This document shows positions 33,863-42,446 of a DNA stretch of 44,952 nucleotides, piece after piece. Source of the stretch: Bacilli bacterium (GTDB taxonomy: Bacteria; Bacillota_I; Bacilli_A; RF39; UBA660); NCBI GenBank assembly GCA_017544165.1, contig JAFYER010000010.1, positions 1-44,952 of the forward strand, read 5' to 3'. The notes under the pieces were generated by a model. It was not told the origin of the DNA, made no database searches, and saw only the letters and a program-made list of their open reading frames with translations. A program made the translations under genes and the position numbers. How positions within the stretch are numbered: the first letter of the stretch is position 1; the number at the start of each line of letters is the position of its first letter.

Positions 33863-35011
33863 TTAATTAAATAATCGTCTTAACCACAATGTAGGCCAAC
33901 CAATGTATTTAATTTTTAGTTTTACTAGTCCGTTAATATCGGCTTCGGTACGATATCCACTATCATAGCTTTTGTTTGCATCACCCTTAGTAAAATACCT
34001 TACTTCGCCATTAATATTTTTTATTTCTACCACCCTATGAATAGTACTCATATTTCCATAATAAAATACAATTACTTGACCTTTTTGAATTTTACTATTT
34101 TTATTATATTGCTCATATATAATCGCATCACCTACATCTATAGTACCTGTCATACTTTCAGAACCTATAACCATTATTCCATATTTGAATTGGCAAGATA
34201 TTAGCATAATCATTAGTGTAATAAACCCAAAGATGAAACAAGTCCATATAATACTTTTTTTCTTATCCTTATATGCAATAGCTAAATTACTTCTGGCATA
34301 TGTTTGTTCAAATATTAAATAAATAATAAATGGATATAGTATCCTAAGAAATGTCCTTAGGAATAAATACACATCTGGTTGATATGGAATTAAATAAATA
34401 TACAATATGGTTATAAATCTAAATAATATTATCGGTTTAGCGCCAAATCTTTTTGATATATAGTTAAATAGTAAGTTATTAGCCATTGAAGAAAACAGAA
34501 TAAAACCAATAGCAGTCAAAAAATCATCTAGCTTATTTAAGTTATAAATACCGGCATAAATATTATAATCTACTAATACCAATGATAAGTAAATTAGAAC
34601 TAACGATAAATCAAATTTATGACCCTTAATTTTTATAACCATATTTTGATTAATCAAAATAACCCTAATAACTTCTGAAGATATTATAATTATTATTGTT
34701 GGAATAATAATATTAAATATATTTCTGATAGTAAATAGATATTTTGATCTGACAAAACCGAAATGCAAGCCAAGTGCGTATAATACCCCTAAATATATAA
34801 GAGCAAAAATTAGCATCAACAATAGTACTTGTTTATCATAAATAGACTTAATACCTCTCTTCTTAATTAATTGCCTTATGATAAACATAAAAATCAACAA
34901 GAAGGTTGCTAAGAACCACCTTGTTTCTATATATGATGCAAAGAGAGTAAAGAATAGAACTACGATAAGAACAAACTCTAATATATAAAGTCTTAATTTG
35001 TCTTTCTTCAT
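33863..35011 (-). CDS. sipW: SipW-type (ER-like) signal peptidase with a large polytopic N-terminus
   Basis: 382 residues. The catalytic part is C-terminal: GSESMTGTIDVGD with Ser286, STIHRVVEI with His325 (His instead of Lys, as in the ER/archaeal/SipW class) and KGDAN with Asp344. About eight membrane helices (about 8-240) precede it, where B. subtilis SipW has only one plus a C-terminal one. It should cleave the special signal peptides of the two neighbouring SipW-type exported proteins (35046 and 35817). Confidence 0.88.
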   Translation of the reverse strand: MKKDKLRLYILEFVLIVVLFFTLFASYIETRWFLATFLLIFMFIIRQLIKKRGIKSIYDKQVLLLMLIFALIYLGVLYALGLHFGFVRSKYLFTIRNIFNIIIPTIIIIISSEVIRVILINQNMVIKIKGHKFDLSLVLIYLSLVLVDYNIYAGIYNLNKLDDFLTAIGFILFSSMANNLLFNYISKRFGAKPIILFRFITILYIYLIPYQPDVYLFLRTFLRILYPFIIYLIFEQTYARSNLAIAYKDKKKSIIWTCFIFGFITLMIMLISCQFKYGIMVIGSESMTGTIDVGDAIIYEQYNKNSKIQKGQVIVFYYGNMSTIHRVVEIKNINGEVRYFTKGDANKSYDSGYRTEADINGLVKLKIKYIGWPTLWLRRLFN

Positions 35012-35045
35012 TAATTCTTTACCTACTTTCCGTCATATAATTCTA

Positions 35046-35603
35046 TTAAGCTCCTGCAGCTGGTGTAGCATTAATTGAAACACCAATATTAGTAGTACTG
35101 TCGGTTTCTTGAATTGGTGTATTTGTTAATGTAACAATAACCTTAATTGTTGCCTTTTCGCCATGATTTAAGGTTTTTGTACCGCTTGCCCAACTTGAGT
35201 ATGTGCCAGATCCAGATTTAGCGCCATCTTTGTAAGATACACTAACGCTAAAGAAGCTAGATTTAGAATTAGTGATTGTTGGTAATGCCAATGTAGCATT
35301 AACATCAGATTCTTTATTTTGAATCTCAAATTCTAATTCAACAGGAGTATTAAGTACCATATCAGTTACTGTAAATGTTGCTTCTGTTGAGTCATCATTT
35401 GATGTAATAGCAGTAACTTTATTTGATTCACCATTAGTAGTACCAGAGTTAACTCCATCAAATACTACTTTTAAATCTTCGGTCTTTGAAGCACCGGTAC
35501 CAGTAATATTCAATGTTACTTGAGATACAACAGCATAACCTACACCCAAAACTAGAATTAAAACACCTATAACTAATAATAAAATATTCCTCTTATTTTT
35601 CAT
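35046..35603 (-). CDS. TasA/camelysin-like secreted protein with SipW-type signal
   Basis: 185 residues. The N-terminus has the SipW-dependent signal: basic start, hydrophobic core LLLVIGVLILVLGVGYAVVS and the downstream QVTLNITGTG. The mature part (about 155 residues) is a Ser/Thr-rich beta-sandwich without Cys, as in TasA and camelysin, which polymerise into matrix fibres in Bacillus. It is followed by the signal peptidase gene 34 nt downstream. Start with GGGAGGTG upstream. Fibre formation is inferred from the family, not visible. Confidence 0.8.
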   Translation of the reverse strand: MKNKRNILLLVIGVLILVLGVGYAVVSQVTLNITGTGASKTEDLKVVFDGVNSGTTNGESNKVTAITSNDDSTEATFTVTDMVLNTPVELEFEIQNKESDVNATLALPTITNSKSSFFSVSVSYKDGAKSGSGTYSSWASGTKTLNHGEKATIKVIVTLTNTPIQETDSTTNIGVSINATPAAGA

Positions 35604-35816
35604 AATTCACCTCCCTATCTTTTAATATTTTCGGGGTAACAATAAAACCAAACAGGCATATCATTCCCTCATGTCAAAAATTTTTTAAGTAGAACTACCA
35701 TATATTTACTCTACTCTAAAATTAATTATAACACACAATTCGACAAAATCCACCATTTTTTTGTAGAAAAAAAAGCAAAAAATTGCTAAAATAAATATAG
35801 ACTGGGAAAGGGTATA
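35604..35816. promoter_or_regulatory. Divergent regulatory region between the two SipW-substrate genes
   Basis: 213 bases. A consensus TATAAT on the minus strand (within 35725-35732) is a possible -10 for the TasA-like gene, leaving a leader of about 115 nt that contains a hairpin with arms AGTAGA/TCTACT. No convincing -35 or plus-strand promoter is seen. An AGCAA/TTGCT inverted repeat lies at 35774-35787. Confidence 0.35.
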
Positions 35817-38165
35817 ATGAAAAAAGATAGAATATTATTATTAATTATTATTTTTGCTTCATTAATTATGGGAATTGGCTATGCTACAGTTAATAGTGTT
35901 TCTCTATCTATAAGCGGTAATTCAGTGGTTGCTAACAATGGTAATTTTAGTATAATTAGCGTTACCCAAACTGATTTAAAAAATTTAACTGCTTCAGAAA
36001 CACATACTGATACAAGTGTTGAGTTAGCTTTATCTTTTAGCGTTAATAAAAACGATACTTCCTCAACCGATGAACACTCGGTAACATATCAAGTAGTAAT
36101 TTATAATGATTCGATTCAATCTTTTGCTATAGGTTCAGAAATATTTAGCCCACATATTACAACAGCCGCTTCGAACGGTGAATCACTAGAATATATATAT
36201 GAGCCAATTGGAATTACTTTAGGTGAAGAAATTAAAGCAAAACAAACAAAACAATTCTCTATAAAAGTTACCCTGGTTCCTTCGGGTGGTGTCGCAAACT
36301 ATTCAGCTGGTGTTAATACCACTGTTGAGGTTCAAGAGGTTAATTTAGGTATTTTTACTGCAACACTTACCGGAAGTACAAGCGGCGATTTAACCGGTTC
36401 AAATACGGTAACACCTTTTACCGTGACCTTATTAAATAGTCTTGATACAAGTAAAACATATAATTTCTCATTAAGTAATCCAAATTTCCAAATATGTGAT
36501 GCAAGTGGAAATGCACTTGCAAACCAAACAATCGCAGCCGAAACCGAAAATCAAACATTTACTTTCTACATAAAAAATTCGTCAGGCATGAATTTTCCAA
36601 GCAGTCCAATAAATATTAACGTCTTTTTAGTACCAACTGATAGTGATGCATTTAGTATCGGAGTAGTAACCATAGCCGTCAATGTTGATCAGACAATGGC
36701 TGATAACCAAGACCCTGTTATTAGTTCTTTAAATGTTACAAAAGGAAATACCACTAGAACTTTAGAAGTCACCTGGTCAGCCTCTGATAACATCGGTATT
36801 GATCATTATGATGTTTATCTATATAGATCTAATGGACAGGAGGCAGCTTCATCTACGGGTTTAACAACATCAAGTTATACTTTCAACAATGTAAATGATG
36901 GAAGTTATTATATAACTCTAATTGCTTATGACTCTAGAAATAGTGCAACAATGAGTACTGAATCTGTAGCAAGAACCTGGACATATAATGTAACTATTAA
37001 TTGTTCAAATTGTACGGCAAACCCAAATGGTGGTACAGTCGAGGCTGGTGGCACTTATCGAACAACGTTTTCAGGAAGCGGTAACAATTATGATCCACCT
37101 TCATCTATGGGCACAATATACATGTATAATAGTACCACAGGTGTTCGAAGTGAAACTACTTCCTATCACTATAATGATAGTCAAACAAATACTAATCAAC
37201 TTGTTATATCAAATGTAACTGGAGATATTGAAATTAACGCTGCAGGTGTAAATGGCGGTGGCGGTTGCCTAGTTAAAGGGACAAAAATACTACTTGCAAA
37301 TGGTAAAACCAAAAATGTCGAAGATATTAAATATGATGATTTATTGGCAGTATGGAATTATGATACAGGAAGCTTAACATATGTATATCCTCTTTGGATA
37401 GAAAAAGCCTATGAAACAGATACAATAACTAGAATTACTTTCGAAGATGGATCGACACTTGAAATAGTTTATAACCACTCCTTATATGACACTGACCAGA
37501 ATTTATTTGTTGATATGCTAAGTGATAATACATTCCATATAGGCAGTAACGTTGCTAAAATTAATTCTGATGGTACAATTACAAGTGTTAGAATAACAAA
37601 CATCGAAGAAATACCTAAAAAAACAACTTTCTATTTCATTGGATCGACAACTTACTACAACATTATTGCTAATGATTTCTTAACCACTGATCGTTATACA
37701 GCTATTTCTAATCTTTATGGTTTTATAGATAATGCAAAATGGCCGCCATCCAAATATGAACTACTTTCCGATAGTAATAATCTAGTAAGTTATGATTTAT
37801 TCAAGGATTTATTACCTCATTACTTATTCGTAGGATTTAGAGTTCAAGAAGCAGGAATTCTATTTAACAACATGGGAACTAATTTCGAAGAATTTGCCTC
37901 ATATATAGATGCATTTATAACTACTGATAAGTACTTGATTAAGCCAATTCAAAAAAATGGTTACAATTACTGGATGGTAACAACAAGCTTAGATAAAGTT
38001 CGTGATAACAACAAAACAAGCTTCTTGCAAAAAGAAGGATCAACATTTAGGTTACCTATTTCATCGAAAGTAAAAAAATGGTATTCAACAAGTGAAAACA
38101 AATATTACTTACCTGGTGAATATGTAGTTGTTAATCACGGAATGCATTTCGAAGCAATTTATTAA
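35817..38165 (+). CDS. Large secreted protein with SipW-type signal, Ig/FN3-like domains and a Hint domain
   Basis: 782 residues. A SipW-type signal (ending MGIGYATVNSVSLSISG) leads to a TasA-like strand domain (about 30-175), a beta-sandwich (about 175-295), an FN3-like domain (about 298-390, DNQDPVISSLNVTKGNTTRT) and a beta domain with a CSNC pair. After VNGGGG comes Cys484 (CLVKGTKILLANGKTKNVED), the start of a Hint module. Block B shows IVYNHSLYD (His kept, Thr of TxxH changed to Val). YFIGSTTYYNIIANDFLTTD forms the closing block, without the terminal His-Asn of inteins. About 140 unassigned residues follow. It is divergent from the SipW operon. Confidence 0.8.
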   Translation: MKKDRILLLIIIFASLIMGIGYATVNSVSLSISGNSVVANNGNFSIISVTQTDLKNLTASETHTDTSVELALSFSVNKNDTSSTDEHSVTYQVVIYNDSIQSFAIGSEIFSPHITTAASNGESLEYIYEPIGITLGEEIKAKQTKQFSIKVTLVPSGGVANYSAGVNTTVEVQEVNLGIFTATLTGSTSGDLTGSNTVTPFTVTLLNSLDTSKTYNFSLSNPNFQICDASGNALANQTIAAETENQTFTFYIKNSSGMNFPSSPININVFLVPTDSDAFSIGVVTIAVNVDQTMADNQDPVISSLNVTKGNTTRTLEVTWSASDNIGIDHYDVYLYRSNGQEAASSTGLTTSSYTFNNVNDGSYYITLIAYDSRNSATMSTESVARTWTYNVTINCSNCTANPNGGTVEAGGTYRTTFSGSGNNYDPPSSMGTIYMYNSTTGVRSETTSYHYNDSQTNTNQLVISNVTGDIEINAAGVNGGGGCLVKGTKILLANGKTKNVEDIKYDDLLAVWNYDTGSLTYVYPLWIEKAYETDTITRITFEDGSTLEIVYNHSLYDTDQNLFVDMLSDNTFHIGSNVAKINSDGTITSVRITNIEEIPKKTTFYFIGSTTYYNIIANDFLTTDRYTAISNLYGFIDNAKWPPSKYELLSDSNNLVSYDLFKDLLPHYLFVGFRVQEAGILFNNMGTNFEEFASYIDAFITTDKYLIKPIQKNGYNYWMVTTSLDKVRDNNKTSFLQKEGSTFRLPISSKVKKWYSTSENKYYLPGEYVVVNHGMHFEAIY

Positions 38166-38167
38166 AC

Positions 38168-38197
38168 AAAAAAGCTAGCAGATTTTGCTAGTTTTTT
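38168..38197. terminator. Bidirectional terminator between the Hint protein and an ATPase gene
   Basis: Stem CTAGCA/TGCTAG (38175-38180 with 38186-38191), flanked by six A on the left and six T on the right, so it can serve both convergent genes. Confidence 0.85.
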
Positions 38198-39068
38198 AAT
38201 TAAATTCATCTCTATGTTCTTCGAAAAAGCTATTATATACTTTTACATTATCAAGTTCTGTCCATTTTTTAGGTTTAACAGGTTTGCTATCTAAGTCATA
38301 AATTTTTGCCCCGTCTAACGCTAGCAAAAATGGTGAATGAGTTGCTATAATAAACTGACAATTGTAAAATCTTGCTGATTCCTCGATAAACGTTTTTAGT
38401 TTTAATTGGTTTTCAGCAGATAAACTATTTTCTGGTTCATCAATGATATATAGTGAATTATCTTCAATTTCATTTTGCCAAAAATCTAGTGCTGTTTCCC
38501 CATTTGATTCTTGCATAATTGTATTATTTCTTAATCTTGTTCTAACATATTTCGAAGCTGTCATCCTGTTGGAATCAACTTTATTTCTTAAATCTTCATA
38601 TTGGCTTAAAGATGAATTATACTTCTCTGAAGGATTATATTTATACTCAAAATATTCGCTAATTAATTCAGTTTTTCTTCGATTAACACTTGAATTAATT
38701 GCTCTTAAATCAAGTAAGTAATCAAACACGTCATCACTTGAAATATACTTAATGCTTTTACACTCACCTTGATGAATTAATTCGCAATGTTGTTTGCAAC
38801 ACTGAACATATTGATCAAAAAAGATAGTTCTTTTATCAATATTTCTTTTTGAAGCATTAACAGTATCACTTATAATATTTAAAATTGTTGTTTTACCTGA
38901 ACCATTCCCACCATAAAAAATAGTAATTGGTTCAAAATCAATTTTCTCAAATTCTTTTTCAGGAAATATTCTAAGTGGATAAAAATTAGTATGAATATTC
39001 ATTTTATTCATAATCATACCATCTTCATAATCTTCATTTAGTAGTTTAAAATTTTTTAAGTAAATCAT
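38196..39068 (-). CDS. AAA ATPase (AAA_21/COG3910-like), second copy type
   Basis: 290 residues: Walker A GGNGSGKTT (about 54-62), a helical insert with two Cys pairs (QYVQCCKQHCELIHQGECK), a charged middle region, Walker B LYIIDEPENSLSAENQ and switch ATHSPFLLAL. It has the same general design as the ATPase at 30815 but is longer and clearly diverged. Expressed alone. The start has AAGGCGG 5 nt upstream. Physiological role unknown. Confidence 0.82.
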   Translation of the reverse strand: MIYLKNFKLLNEDYEDGMIMNKMNIHTNFYPLRIFPEKEFEKIDFEPITIFYGGNGSGKTTILNIISDTVNASKRNIDKRTIFFDQYVQCCKQHCELIHQGECKSIKYISSDDVFDYLLDLRAINSSVNRRKTELISEYFEYKYNPSEKYNSSLSQYEDLRNKVDSNRMTASKYVRTRLRNNTIMQESNGETALDFWQNEIEDNSLYIIDEPENSLSAENQLKLKTFIEESARFYNCQFIIATHSPFLLALDGAKIYDLDSKPVKPKKWTELDNVKVYNSFFEEHRDEFN

Positions 39069-39111
39069 AAAAACCGCCTTAAATTTATTAATATTATATT
39101 ACAGTCACAAT

Positions 39112-39139
39112 AAAAAAGCCATATTTATCTCATATGGCT
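39112..39139 (-). terminator. Terminator of the Ig-like protein gene
   Basis: Minus strand stem AGCCATAT/ATATGGCT, 7-nt loop, T run (39117-39112). Confidence 0.85.
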
Positions 39140-39142
39140 ATA

Positions 39143-39736
39143 TTAATCAATCGAAAACTCTGTATAAACACTATAAGTCCTTGAATCTGGTCTATTTGCT
39201 TTTCTAAAATTGTTTTTTACTATTCTATATGTTCCACTATTTAATTTACCATAGATATTAGACCACTCAATATATATTTCATGTTCTTCCTTAGATTTTA
39301 TAGTATACACTTGTGGTTCTATTCTTGGTGTCCAGCCAATAATAAGATCCAAATCTACCCAATTTTCTTTTTTGTCAAACCTTTCAATTATGTAATAATC
39401 ATCATAAGCATAATCTACATCTGTATTGTTTTTTAAAATGAATGTTGCTCCTTTATTAGTTAATGTATTACTCTTAATTGCTAAAGTTAAATTAGAATCT
39501 TTTTCTATGGCTTCAACATAAGTATTAATAACCCCACCAACTCTTTTTCCTAATATCTCAAGTTCCCAACCATTCTCGTATCCCGTCAATGATTTTTCAC
39601 TAAATCTATGTATTTTTGTATATTTATATATTGCGGCTTTGAACTCTACTGAACCACCATCTTTTATTCTAATTGGTACAGGTATTAGTAATATTATTAA
39701 AACTATAATTATTAAAATAATAATTTTCTTTTTCAT
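39143..39736 (-). CDS. Membrane-anchored bacterial Ig-like (Big_14-type) protein
   Basis: 197 residues: a hydrophobic anchor (about 4-22), then a region ending in an Ig-like domain (about 85-195). Its pattern, GATFILKNNTDVDYAYDDYY, IERFDKKENWVDLDL, HEIYIEWSNIYGKLNSGTYRIVK, matches the immunoglobulin-like domain found in many Firmicute lipoproteins. No catalytic residues are expected. No Shine-Dalgarno is visible, and a TGATAAAAT -10 (39752-39744) ends 7 nt before the ATG, so the mRNA may be leaderless. Confidence 0.65.
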   Translation of the reverse strand: MKKKIIILIIIVLIILLIPVPIRIKDGGSVEFKAAIYKYTKIHRFSEKSLTGYENGWELEILGKRVGGVINTYVEAIEKDSNLTLAIKSNTLTNKGATFILKNNTDVDYAYDDYYIIERFDKKENWVDLDLIIGWTPRIEPQVYTIKSKEEHEIYIEWSNIYGKLNSGTYRIVKNNFRKANRPDSRTYSVYTEFSID

Positions 39737-39772
39737 ATATAATATTTTATCAAAATTAATTTATGAAGTCTA

Positions 39773-40363
39773 TTAATCTTTAACCTCGATAGCTTCAGTT
39801 CTAGTACATGATCCACCATTATTTTTGACATATGCATCTATTATATCTAAAGCTTGATAGGCATTATCATATTTATCAAACTCAATTACATTAGATAAAT
39901 AACCATCTCCGCCTGCTTCCTTAATTTCCCCGGTTGTTTCATAAAAGTTAAATTCATATCCATATGTTTCGTTATGAAGATTACATTTAATTGAAATATT
40001 CATTAATCTCCCTAAATTATTCTTTCTAATATTTTTATATACTATACTTCCAATTATTAAAAACACAAATACTGAGATAATAAATATTATGGCAAATTTA
40101 ATAAGTTTTAAAATTAAACCAGCAAGTTTTTCAGTATTAGAGGTTTTCTCCACTAGAATATTTTTAATATCATTATCAGTTAATTCATCCAAACTAACAT
40201 TAAATATTTTAGATAGTTCTTTAGCTTGTTTTAAATCTGGTGACGTTTCACCCAATTCCCATTTTGAAATAGTTTGTCTTGTTACTCCTACTTTTTCAGC
40301 AAGATCTTCTTGAGAAAGGCCATTCTTTTTTCTTAATTCCATTATTTTGTTTCCTATTTCCAT
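39773..40363 (-). CDS. XRE-family regulator with a membrane helix
   Basis: 196 residues. The N-terminal HTH (about 3-60) is typical: [50 protein letters not shown] membrane helix follows (about 85-108), then an external domain of about 85 residues with two Cys. It may sense envelope signals and bind DNA at its own promoter. Start at 40363 with AAGGA 6 nt upstream; promoter TGTTATACT at 40397-40389. It precedes the Ig-like gene by 36 nt. Confidence 0.82.
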   Translation of the reverse strand: MEIGNKIMELRKKNGLSQEDLAEKVGVTRQTISKWELGETSPDLKQAKELSKIFNVSLDELTDNDIKNILVEKTSNTEKLAGLILKLIKFAIIFIISVFVFLIIGSIVYKNIRKNNLGRLMNISIKCNLHNETYGYEFNFYETTGEIKEAGGDGYLSNVIEFDKYDNAYQALDIIDAYVKNNGGSCTRTEAIEVKD

Positions 40364-40468
40364 AATCATTCCTTCTTTCCAAAACAATAGTATAACAATT
40401 GATATTAATTCTCTACTAATTTTAGCTGGAATATTCGCCCGTTTTCATAACATTTACTATTTTAGCAC

Positions 40469-40492
40469 AAAAAACAGATATAATTAAATCTG
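40469..40492 (-). terminator. Terminator of the WYL/SIS-like operon
   Basis: Minus strand stem CAGAT/ATCTG, 8-nt loop, six T. Confidence 0.6.
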
Positions 40493-41407
40493 ACCATTAT
40501 ATTTATATAATTTTCTTACTAAAGGTGAATAATCAACTTTTGATAAATCTTTTTTCTTTTTTTCAGCGATATATTTTGTTAAATACATACTTTGTATAAG
40601 CATTTGATAATCATCTAATATTTGATCATCAAATCTTGAATCAATAGCGATAATTCTACTATAATATTGTTTTAGTTCCTCAAGCATCATTCTATCAAAT
40701 TCAGTATTCCTATTATAATAAATCGCCATACCATTATAATTAATACCAAGTGTGCTTCTGCCATGGCAATAAGAGTATTTATCATGAACTATAGGTATTC
40801 CTATTCCTGATTCAACCATCGTTGATTCTAAATATTTTGATGCTGTACTTGTATCATAACCGCTGAATATTTCGTAGACATCACTTTCTATATCAAAATT
40901 GAATGATACTTCTTCAATGCTATCCAATATAGGACTATTCTTTCCATTTAAATAATAATTCATTAGTATGCTAACTGGAATAAGTGTTGCACCAAGTGAT
41001 ATAAAACTTCTTTCTTTATCAATAGTGGTATTATATTTTAAATATGTTACATCATTATCATCAAACGAATTATTAGATAATAAGTATTTTTTTAAGCCTA
41101 TTAAAAAAGATAATTCTACTCCATAATTATTTCCACTGTAGCTACACGCTATTACATTTCTAAAAGCCCCATTATTCCGATATAAAAAATCTCTTGGTTC
41201 ACTGTTAACTGAAACTATACCATTTTTAGTATTAATAACCTTAGCTCCAAATTCACTTACTACACTTGATCCTCCACCTCCACTAAATAATGTTGGTTCA
41301 TTTAATTTGGATAATTCATTTCTAATAAACTCTAAATCAGTATTATCTAATGAATCTGCCACCCTTTCTTTTAAAAAATCAAAATTAACTTTCATGTTCT
41401 TTTCCAT
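40484..41407 (-). CDS. SIS-like protein paired with a WYL regulator (tentative)
   Basis: 307 soluble residues. The N-terminal part shows TLFSGGGGSSVVSEFGAKVI (about 39-58) and NVIACSYSGNNYGVELSF (about 85-102), like the two phosphosugar-contact regions of SIS domains (G-rich loop; SxSG). The C-terminal half has no recognised motif. If SIS-like, it may bind a sugar phosphate or act as an isomerase or sensor. It is 51 bases downstream of a WYL-domain regulator, suggesting a common ligand response. The start has AAGGAG upstream, inside an inverted repeat. Confidence 0.5.
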   Translation of the reverse strand: MEKNMKVNFDFLKERVADSLDNTDLEFIRNELSKLNEPTLFSGGGGSSVVSEFGAKVINTKNGIVSVNSEPRDFLYRNNGAFRNVIACSYSGNNYGVELSFLIGLKKYLLSNNSFDDNDVTYLKYNTTIDKERSFISLGATLIPVSILMNYYLNGKNSPILDSIEEVSFNFDIESDVYEIFSGYDTSTASKYLESTMVESGIGIPIVHDKYSYCHGRSTLGINYNGMAIYYNRNTEFDRMMLEELKQYYSRIIAIDSRFDDQILDDYQMLIQSMYLTKYIAEKKKKDLSKVDYSPLVRKLYKYNGQI

Positions 41408-41416
41408 AAAAAATCT

Positions 41417-41444
41417 CCTTTCAAGTTAAATATAACTCAAAAGG
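41417..41444. repeat. Imperfect palindrome between WYL and SIS-like genes
   Basis: CCTTTCAAGTTA (41417-41428) faces TAACTCAAAAGG (41433-41444), with 10 of 12 positions paired. It covers the ribosome site of the downstream gene and may be an operator or an mRNA hairpin. Confidence 0.4.
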
Positions 41445-41458
41445 AGGAAGTATTTCGT

Positions 41459-42061
41459 CTACTCATATTTTTCATCTAATAATTCATATTTAATTATTCT
41501 TTTTAATTCAAAATGTCTTATGTCTTGTTTCTTTTCACAAAATGCTGCACAATACCAACCATCTTGAAATAAAAACATTTCTGCTGGATCTATAATCCTT
41601 TCGTTTTCACCTTTACCATAAGAGTAATATAATATTTTAACTTTTCTTTTTTCTTTTATAGCTCTTGTTAATAAATTATACTTCTTTCCATTTTCATCTT
41701 TTAAATTTAATTCTTTTTCTTCTTGCTTACTTCCAACATATACCCCTTTAATTTTATCTTGAAGTAATATAAGTTCTTCTTTTATGTCTTTATCACTTTC
41801 TAAAGCAATATATTTATCAAGCAATTTAGCATCTTTCATTTTAAATCTTCTAACAGGCAGACGAACTGATTGATTTAATACATATCCACCATATGGTCCC
41901 ATTATTGTATCTATATAAATACCTGCTTTTTCTAAATCCTCTTTATATACTCTAATCATTCTTTCAGATACTTCAAGTTCATTAGAAAGTTCACTAATAC
42001 TATATTTTCTTCCGGATTGTAATAGTTGTAACATCGTTAATACATTAGAGATTTTAGACAT
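41459..42061 (-). CDS. WYL-domain transcription regulator (YafY type)
   Basis: 200 residues: N-terminal HTH_11 domain (KISNVLTMLQLLQSGRKYSI, ELSNELEVSERMIRVYKEDL), a GPYGGYVL wing and a C-terminal WYL domain (KVKILYYSYG ... IIDPAEMFLFQDGWYCAAFC). WYL domains bind nucleotides or nucleic acids and control DNA damage, defence or metabolic genes. The start at 42061 has GGGTGG before it; promoter TGATATAAT at 42087-42079. Confidence 0.85.
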   Translation of the reverse strand: MSKISNVLTMLQLLQSGRKYSISELSNELEVSERMIRVYKEDLEKAGIYIDTIMGPYGGYVLNQSVRLPVRRFKMKDAKLLDKYIALESDKDIKEELILLQDKIKGVYVGSKQEEKELNLKDENGKKYNLLTRAIKEKRKVKILYYSYGKGENERIIDPAEMFLFQDGWYCAAFCEKKQDIRHFELKRIIKYELLDEKYE

Positions 42062-42167
42062 AAAACCACCCACTTAAAATTATATCATATCTTCTATCTT
42101 GAAAAAACAACAGTGAAAAGGTATCTAAAGGGGCTCTGAACATATAAACTCGCAATTTTTTAGCAAA

Positions 42168-42211
42168 GAAAAAACTCGTGTTTTCCCTTTATTTATGAGA
42201 CTTTACGAGTT
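42168..42211 (-). terminator. Possible terminator after the SEC-C relic
   Basis: Minus strand AACTCGT pairs with ACGAGTT across a 25-nt loop, then T run. Confidence 0.45.
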
Positions 42212-42266
42212 ATTTACCACAACATTGCTTATATTTTTTACCACGGCCACATGGCACTTTTAAACC
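42210..42266 (-). pseudogene. SEC-C motif relic, copy 1
   Basis: Only the end of a gene remains: KVPCGRGKKYKQCCGK, then TAA, preceded in frame by TGA. This is the zinc-binding SEC-C motif (usually PCPCGSGKKYKKCCG) found at the end of SecA and SEC-C proteins. The rest of the interval 42062-42444 shows no gene. A homologous tract lies at about 44439-44521. Confidence 0.65.
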
Positions 42267-42423
42267 TCAATTCCGAGAACTTCTGGCAATTTAGAACTGA
42301 TATAAATCGTTTTAAATCATTATTAAATCTCGTTAATTGCAAATGTAGCTTTTTTTCTAAATATAGCTTTTTTTATTAAAGTGTAGACAAATGTTTAGAT
42401 AAATTTCAATTTTTTAACACATC

Positions 42424-42446
42424 GCAATCTCAAAAGTTTCCGAACT
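42424..42446. repeat. 23-bp direct repeat, copy 1
   Basis: Starts GCAATCTCAAAAG and ends TTTCCGAACT; identical to 44045-44067. Both copies overlap the stop codon of a small minus-strand gene. Confidence 0.8.

Noticed and set aside
35774-35787. AGCAA/TTGCT hairpin as a terminator on the minus strand
   Set aside because: A T run follows, but the stem has only 5 bp and no minus-strand gene lies upstream to be terminated.
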